From: Candidatus Hydrogenedentota bacterium
Lineage (GTDB): Bacteria; Hydrogenedentota; Hydrogenedentia; Hydrogenedentales; SLHB01
Assembly: GCA_013359265.1 (NCBI GenBank)
Contig: JABWCD010000002.1
Location: 124,001 to 188,000, forward strand
DNA length: 64,000 bases
Direction of reading: 5' to 3'
The notes beneath the pieces were generated by a model, which did no database searches, was not told the origin of the DNA, and saw nothing but the letters and a program-made list of their open reading frames with translations. Positions 60,042 through 64,000 of this stretch are shown here, in pieces; position 1 is the stretch's first letter; each line of letters starts with the position of its first letter. The position numbers and the translations under genes were made by a program.

Positions 60042-62462
60042 CTATTCGGCAGTAGATTCCGCGATGGCCCTGTCGTAATAGGCGCGGGCGCGGTCGTACG
60101 CTACGTTCGCCGCGGGCCGTTCGGAGTCGCGAATGTGCAGCGCCTTCATCTGCCAACACCGCTCCACCGCCGCGCGGCACCATTCGGCGCTCCGCTTCGA
60201 CGCGCGAATCGGCTTGTCGTTGACCGTCACGAAGATGGGATTGGTGTGACTGCTGGCGAGCACCCGCAGCGCGATCCAACTCGAGTGGCCGATCGGACAG
60301 TCGAACGAAACGCTCCGCAGTTTTCCGTCCGCTTCGATGACCTCGCGCGCGACCGGTTTGCCGTTCACGATGAGTTCGACGGGAACGGTGCGCGTCGTGC
60401 CGATGCGCGCCTTTTCGATATGCCAATACGGCGACGCGTTGATGCCCTGCGACGCCAATGTCATGCCGGTCTCGTCCTGAAGTTCCGGCAGGTACGCCGC
60501 GACGCGTGCGGACACCTTCACGGTCTTCGGCGCGGACAGGTTCAGCAGGCTGCCGTTCTGGCCCATGATCACGCCGTCGGCGCGGAAATCGAGAATGTGC
60601 GACTTCCCGTCGCACACATAGTTCTCGCCCAACTTGATCTTTTCAACGAACGCATCGAAGTCGAGCTTGCCGCTCATCGGCGCGTAGCTGCGCGCCATGC
60701 CGACGCGTTCGTCATAGATGCACGGGAAATCCGTCTCGCCGCTGATGCGCGTGGTGACGCCCGTGTTTAACGTGTGGTACCAGATGTTCAATTCCCACAC
60801 GACCGGTGTGTCGCCCGCGCTGATGAAATCGCACGCGCCCAGCGGACCTGTCACGATGTATTCGTTCGCGCCGATGCCATCGAACTTCGCCATAACGTAG
60901 TTCGGCAGTTCCGTCGTCGGTTCGAGCGGTTCGAGGCCCCAACCCGAATGCGAATAGCCCACGACCGCGCCCTGCTCCTGCCCCCACTGCAAGACCGGCA
61001 GAGTCCAACTCGGCCATTCCTCGATCTTCGTTGTGCCGCGGTAGTCGTCTTCTTTCAACCGCAGCAGACACAGGTGCCCCGCGTGGCTCGAGGGGAACCC
61101 GGAAACCTCGACGTCATAGCGCATCACGTTCGTGGACGTCGAATCGGGGTGAACGGAACCGGAAAAGAACGTCTTCTGGTGGTACCAGCACGGCCCCCAA
61201 CTCAATACGCACGATACGTTCAAGTCTTCGCCAAGCCCCTGCCGGAACATCGCAACAGGATCGACGCCCGCCGCGGGGCTCTCGTAGTGCGAACACCCGC
61301 CGCCATGCACGTGGTGGTCCGCGCTGAACCAGCCCAGTTTCGCGAGGTGAATCCAACGCTTCAATTTGAACGACGCCTCGTGCTCGACGACGCCGTCCGG
61401 CACGGTGATCGTTGTCTCTTGCGGCAAATACTCTGGCCCACGCGTGTACTCGACGCGATAGGTTCCCGGCGGCAGGCTCACCGTTTCGCCGTCCCCGCGG
61501 TAGATTTGTGGCTGGAAGAAGAAGTCAGGGTACTCGTCCTCATCGGCGACGCGCCGCGACGGCAACGGATAGATGCCGGTGAACCGTTGCGTTTTTGTCA
61601 ACATCGCACCCGGCGGCACGTTCGTGGCCAACTGCGTGCGATAATCCGGCTTGATGCTCCCGGCGTAGTCCTCTTCTTCCGCGAGCCGTTCCACGTCGTC
61701 GCTGAACACGAACGAGGCCATCGTGGGCTTGCCGTCGAAATCCTTTACGCGCAACGTCACCTTCACCGCGGGCTTGCACTCGAACAACAAATCGAGGTGA
61801 TCGCGAAACCCGAGGTCCTGCGTGCCTTGGCCGATGTTAAAACCGAGTTTCGCTTCGCGCTGTCCCGCGTCTTTCGTGTAAATCTCGACGATCGCGTATT
61901 CGAGCGGCAGGCCCGACAGCAAGGCGTTCATGGGCCGGCGATTGTACATCTTGATCTCGAGGAACCGCTGCGCAACCTGTCCGGGCGTCAGCAGGTTGTC
62001 CTCCTTTGGGTTTGGCTCGTTGGTGGATCGGTGCAACAGCGGGTCTGCGTTTGGACTCTCCGGCACCAGCTCCGCGCGCGTGCCCGCTTCGTTGTGGACT
62101 TTCACCAGGAAACTCTTCCATCCGTTCTGCATGAGCACCCGGTCCGCGGGCCCCGGATGCACCTTCACGCGCATCTCGGGATTGATGTGCACCAGCGCGA
62201 TGCAATACGGATCGAGGATGCCCTGCACCGCCGCGGTGGTTTCTTCGGACGGCGCCTTGTCCGCGAGCGCCTTCAGTTTCGCTGCGTCGCCATCGTTCAA
62301 CTTGCTGCCGAGAAAGGTGAGCGCATCATTCAGGCGCAGCGCCTGCGCAACGACCGGCTGCGCATCCACCACGGGTATCTTGTACAATTCCTGCGCAGAC
62401 GCGACGGCCCCGCCGCACCATGCGGCAACCACGACAACACCGAACGAAGATACCCGGCTCAT
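60042..62462 (-). CDS. Large secreted CehA/McbA-type metallohydrolase
   Basis: An 806-aa protein with signal peptide (GVVVVAAWCGGAVASA). The middle contains a PHP-type metal site: WFSADHHVHGGGCSHY and HLCLLRLKEDDYRG, then VGYSHSGWGLE and CDFISAGD, as in CehA/McbA carbaryl hydrolases. The N-terminal 350 residues and C-terminal ~150 have beta-rich domains without known motifs. Probably a periplasmic hydrolase of unknown substrate. AGGAG precedes the ATG at 62462. Confidence 0.78.
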   Translation of the reverse strand: MSRVSSFGVVVVAAWCGGAVASAQELYKIPVVDAQPVVAQALRLNDALTFLGSKLNDGDAAKLKALADKAPSEETTAAVQGILDPYCIALVHINPEMRVKVHPGPADRVLMQNGWKSFLVKVHNEAGTRAELVPESPNADPLLHRSTNEPNPKEDNLLTPGQVAQRFLEIKMYNRRPMNALLSGLPLEYAIVEIYTKDAGQREAKLGFNIGQGTQDLGFRDHLDLLFECKPAVKVTLRVKDFDGKPTMASFVFSDDVERLAEEEDYAGSIKPDYRTQLATNVPPGAMLTKTQRFTGIYPLPSRRVADEDEYPDFFFQPQIYRGDGETVSLPPGTYRVEYTRGPEYLPQETTITVPDGVVEHEASFKLKRWIHLAKLGWFSADHHVHGGGCSHYESPAAGVDPVAMFRQGLGEDLNVSCVLSWGPCWYHQKTFFSGSVHPDSTSTNVMRYDVEVSGFPSSHAGHLCLLRLKEDDYRGTTKIEEWPSWTLPVLQWGQEQGAVVGYSHSGWGLEPLEPTTELPNYVMAKFDGIGANEYIVTGPLGACDFISAGDTPVVWELNIWYHTLNTGVTTRISGETDFPCIYDERVGMARSYAPMSGKLDFDAFVEKIKLGENYVCDGKSHILDFRADGVIMGQNGSLLNLSAPKTVKVSARVAAYLPELQDETGMTLASQGINASPYWHIEKARIGTTRTVPVELIVNGKPVAREVIEADGKLRSVSFDCPIGHSSWIALRVLASSHTNPIFVTVNDKPIRASKRSAEWCRAAVERCWQMKALHIRDSERPAANVAYDRARAYYDRAIAESTAE

Positions 62463-62485
62463 AGGTCGCTCCTGAGTAATAGGAG

Positions 62486-62544
62486 GGCGGGCTTTCAAAC
62501 CCGCCGCATGCCCCTCATCCAATCGGCAGGTTCAAAAACCCGCC
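62486..62544. repeat. Twin GGCGGG hairpins
   Basis: Two similar hairpins, 62486-62505 (GGCGGG, loop, CCCGCC) and 62525-62544 (GGCAGG, loop, CCCGCC). They lie in the 5' region of the metallohydrolase gene. Confidence 0.5.
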
Positions 62545-62596
62545 CGCCGACGATCGCCTCGGCTGAACGAGTCCGCGGACATCGCGGCGCCCGTCG

Positions 62597-63139
62597 CTAC
62601 TCCGATTTCTTGTCCGGCTTGCTCGCGGCCGGTTCGCTGTTCGTGCCGGTAGCGGCGGGAGCCGGTTGGCTGGCCGGCTCTTCCGCCTCCGTGCGCGTCC
62701 ACACCGTCGATCGCCCGAACGCCGGCACGCCAATGTAACCGCGCACGTCGAGCGTCTTCTCGTCCTTCAACTTCATCGTGCACTTATAGGTTTTGCCGCT
62801 CTCGGGATCGTAAATCGTGCCGCCGCTCCAAGCGCCCGATCCGTCCCACGAGAAGTCCTTCAACAAGGCCAGCCCCACGATCGGGTCTTTCTGCTTGGCA
62901 GGATCCGGATTCTTCGAGTCACGTTTCGGCTGGCCGGGCTCGGGCGAACCGGGTTCCTGGTTCGGCTCCTTCAGCCAGATAATTTTCCCGTTATACTTCT
63001 CGCCTTCCTTCTTAATCTCGATCTTCGAGTCCCCGCCGTCCGTCAGCCATACGCCGGCCACATCGTCCGCCTTCACTTCGGCGTGCGCCGCACCCAACAC
63101 AAACGCAATGGCCAAACCCGCAATAAACAGCTTTCTCAT
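62597..63139 (-). CDS. DUF2147-family exported protein
   Basis: A 180-aa protein with a signal peptide (MRKLFIAGLAIAFVLGAAHA) and the DUF2147 domain: VAGVWLTDGGDSKIEIKKEGEKYNGKIIWL, LLKDFSWDGSGAWSGGTIYDPESGKTYKCTMKL and VRGYIGVPAFGRSTVWTR. A small periplasmic beta-sandwich, function unknown. The tail is Ala/Pro-rich. GAGGAG precedes the ATG. Same direction as the metallohydrolase. Confidence 0.85.
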   Translation of the reverse strand: MRKLFIAGLAIAFVLGAAHAEVKADDVAGVWLTDGGDSKIEIKKEGEKYNGKIIWLKEPNQEPGSPEPGQPKRDSKNPDPAKQKDPIVGLALLKDFSWDGSGAWSGGTIYDPESGKTYKCTMKLKDEKTLDVRGYIGVPAFGRSTVWTRTEAEEPASQPAPAATGTNSEPAASKPDKKSE

Positions 63140-63435
63140 GACGCGATACTCCTCTACAAAACGAATAGTGTCACCTGAAGATGGCTAGGCAGTTGGATGC
63201 CCGAGACCAGTATGTCCGTTTACCCGCCAAAGCGCAATTTGTCTGCCCGTATCAAATCACACTTGCGGATACCGTGCTAACATCCCCTTGAAACCCCCTT
63301 CAACGTAGGGGGAATTAGTTCAGCGCGAACGTTGTCGTATTGCGATTCTTAATGTCACCCTCTAAATGGGGATTCCTGGGGATGTAAGAAAGTCCTTCAC
63401 CTGCAAACTGTGTGTGCGCTCAATCTTGAATCGCT
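63140..63435. other. Intergenic region, 296 nt, with copy B3
   Basis: Mostly occupied by palindromic element B3; nothing else seen. Confidence 0.5.
63280..63385. repeat. CCCCCTTTGAAGGGGG palindromic element, copy B3 (degenerate)
   Basis: Arms ACATCCCCTTGAAACCCCC and GGGGATTCCTGGGGATGT, with central GATTCTTAA as in B1. Several mismatches. Confidence 0.7.
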
Positions 63436-64000
63436 CTAGTAATGCCGCGACGCGCCGTACCAATTGCTGCTGCCATGATCGAGATGGAGCACGGGGGTTC
63501 CATCGAGGCGGTATTCCATGCCGAAGGCGTCGCGCATGTCCTTTCCAAATTTCCAGTCCGCGCCCTCGAAATGGTGGAGTTCTTCGTAGCGCACTCGATC
63601 GAGGCACTCGCGCCGCACGCACTGGCAATACCCGACGGGTACGCCGTCTGCCTCGCGCATGCGATACTCGCCCGCGCCCTCGAGTAGTTCGTGCCACGAC
63701 TCCCAGGGCGTGATGTCGCCGAGCAGCACGCGCGCGGTCGTTTCGCGCGACAACATCTTGCGGCCATCGGGGATTGCGAATTTGCAGTCGGCGGGAAGCG
63801 CCGTCAATCGCGCCAGCATGTCCGGCGCGAGGACAATGTCCGCATCGAGCACCATTACCCAGTCGCCGCGCGCTTTGTCCAGACACTCGTTCAGCATCAG
63901 CCCTTTGGTGTTCGCGAACTCCGGAGCGAACGGTGTCGGCACAATCGTGAGACTCGGATAGGCCAACTGCATGCTGTCGATAACATCGTTGGTCGCGTCG
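63436..64000 (-). CDS. Glycosyltransferase family 2-like protein (5' end outside window)
   Basis: The frame is open to the right edge, so only the last 187 residues are seen. A GT-A fold is indicated by the metal-binding DADIV (MVLDADIVLAPDML) and the later VGYCQCVRRECLDRVRYEE with an HFEGADWKFGKDM acidic segment. Nucleotide-sugar dependent transfer is inferred. The ATG at 63970-63972 is probably internal. Confidence 0.75.
   Translation of the reverse strand, partial: DATNDVIDSMQLAYPSLTIVPTPFAPEFANTKGLMLNECLDKARGDWVMVLDADIVLAPDMLARLTALPADCKFAIPDGRKMLSRETTARVLLGDITPWESWHELLEGAGEYRMREADGVPVGYCQCVRRECLDRVRYEELHHFEGADWKFGKDMRDAFGMEYRLDGTPVLHLDHGSSNWYGASRHY

Overview
The window is a GC-rich bacterial chromosome segment with about 60 tightly packed genes, many of them sharing 4-nt start/stop overlaps. 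No rRNA, tRNA or CRISPR array was seen. The gene content combines Gfo/Idh/MocA and DUF1080 carbohydrate proteins, PQQ-like propellers, secreted M28 peptidase and CehA/McbA proteins, a complete mre-rod elongasome and several dispersed palindromic repeats. This suits a Gram-negative bacterium of the PVC/Hydrogenedentota type. That placement is inference from gene content; no marker gene settles it.

Region 1 (1-18840): a truncated left-handed beta-helix sugar nucleotidyltransferase/acyltransferase; a coiled-coil membrane protein; a VapC-type toxin-antitoxin pair; a degenerate PHP protein; a lipoprotein with a strong terminator; a serine beta-lactamase-like hydrolase and an M28 peptidase separated by a four-helix-bundle gene bracketed by inverted repeats; a SirB1-like protein; polyphosphate kinase; an oxidoreductase/cupin pair; two secreted beta-propeller proteins; an acetyltransferase and a HEAT-like protein.

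Region 2 (18841-29434): a zinc uptake operon (znuA-znuC-znuB plus a duplicated His-rich protein), a DUF4349 lipoprotein between two copies of a ~100-bp palindromic element, an acyl-CoA synthetase with a MaoC-like dehydratase, a secreted DUF4380-like protein, and a PAS histidine kinase with a C-terminal receiver.

Region 3 (29435-37480): the cell-wall elongation operon mreB-mreC-mreD-mrdA-rodA, followed by RNase G and an alkyltransferase-like protein. A promoter lies upstream of mreB.

Region 4 (37500-44332): small unknown genes, a PQQ-like propeller, an ArsEFG-like thiol/transport operon divergent from a Cys-tailed HTH protein, and a coiled-coil/head-repeat surface protein with a decayed paralogue.

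Region 5 (44333-54648): the most unusual block, nine co-directional and mostly overlapping genes. They encode a propeller, an NHL protein, a 72-aa Cys protein, a periplasmic-type ferredoxin, a NapH/NosR-like membrane polyferredoxin, a second membrane-anchored propeller, a NuoE-NuoF fusion with extra Fe-S domains, and a GltD-like subunit that appears to lack its NAD(P)H domain. They look like one NAD(H)-linked electron-transfer complex crossing the membrane, with propeller proteins as periplasmic partners.

Region 6 (54649-64000): two toxin-antitoxin modules. One lies between a 76-bp duplication of the preceding gene's 3' end. The other has a palindromic operator over the -10 of an apparently leaderless promoter. 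These are followed by a dienoyl-CoA reductase-like SDR, a DUF1080 protein, a DegT aminotransferase, a large CehA/McbA protein, a DUF2147 protein and a truncated glycosyltransferase.
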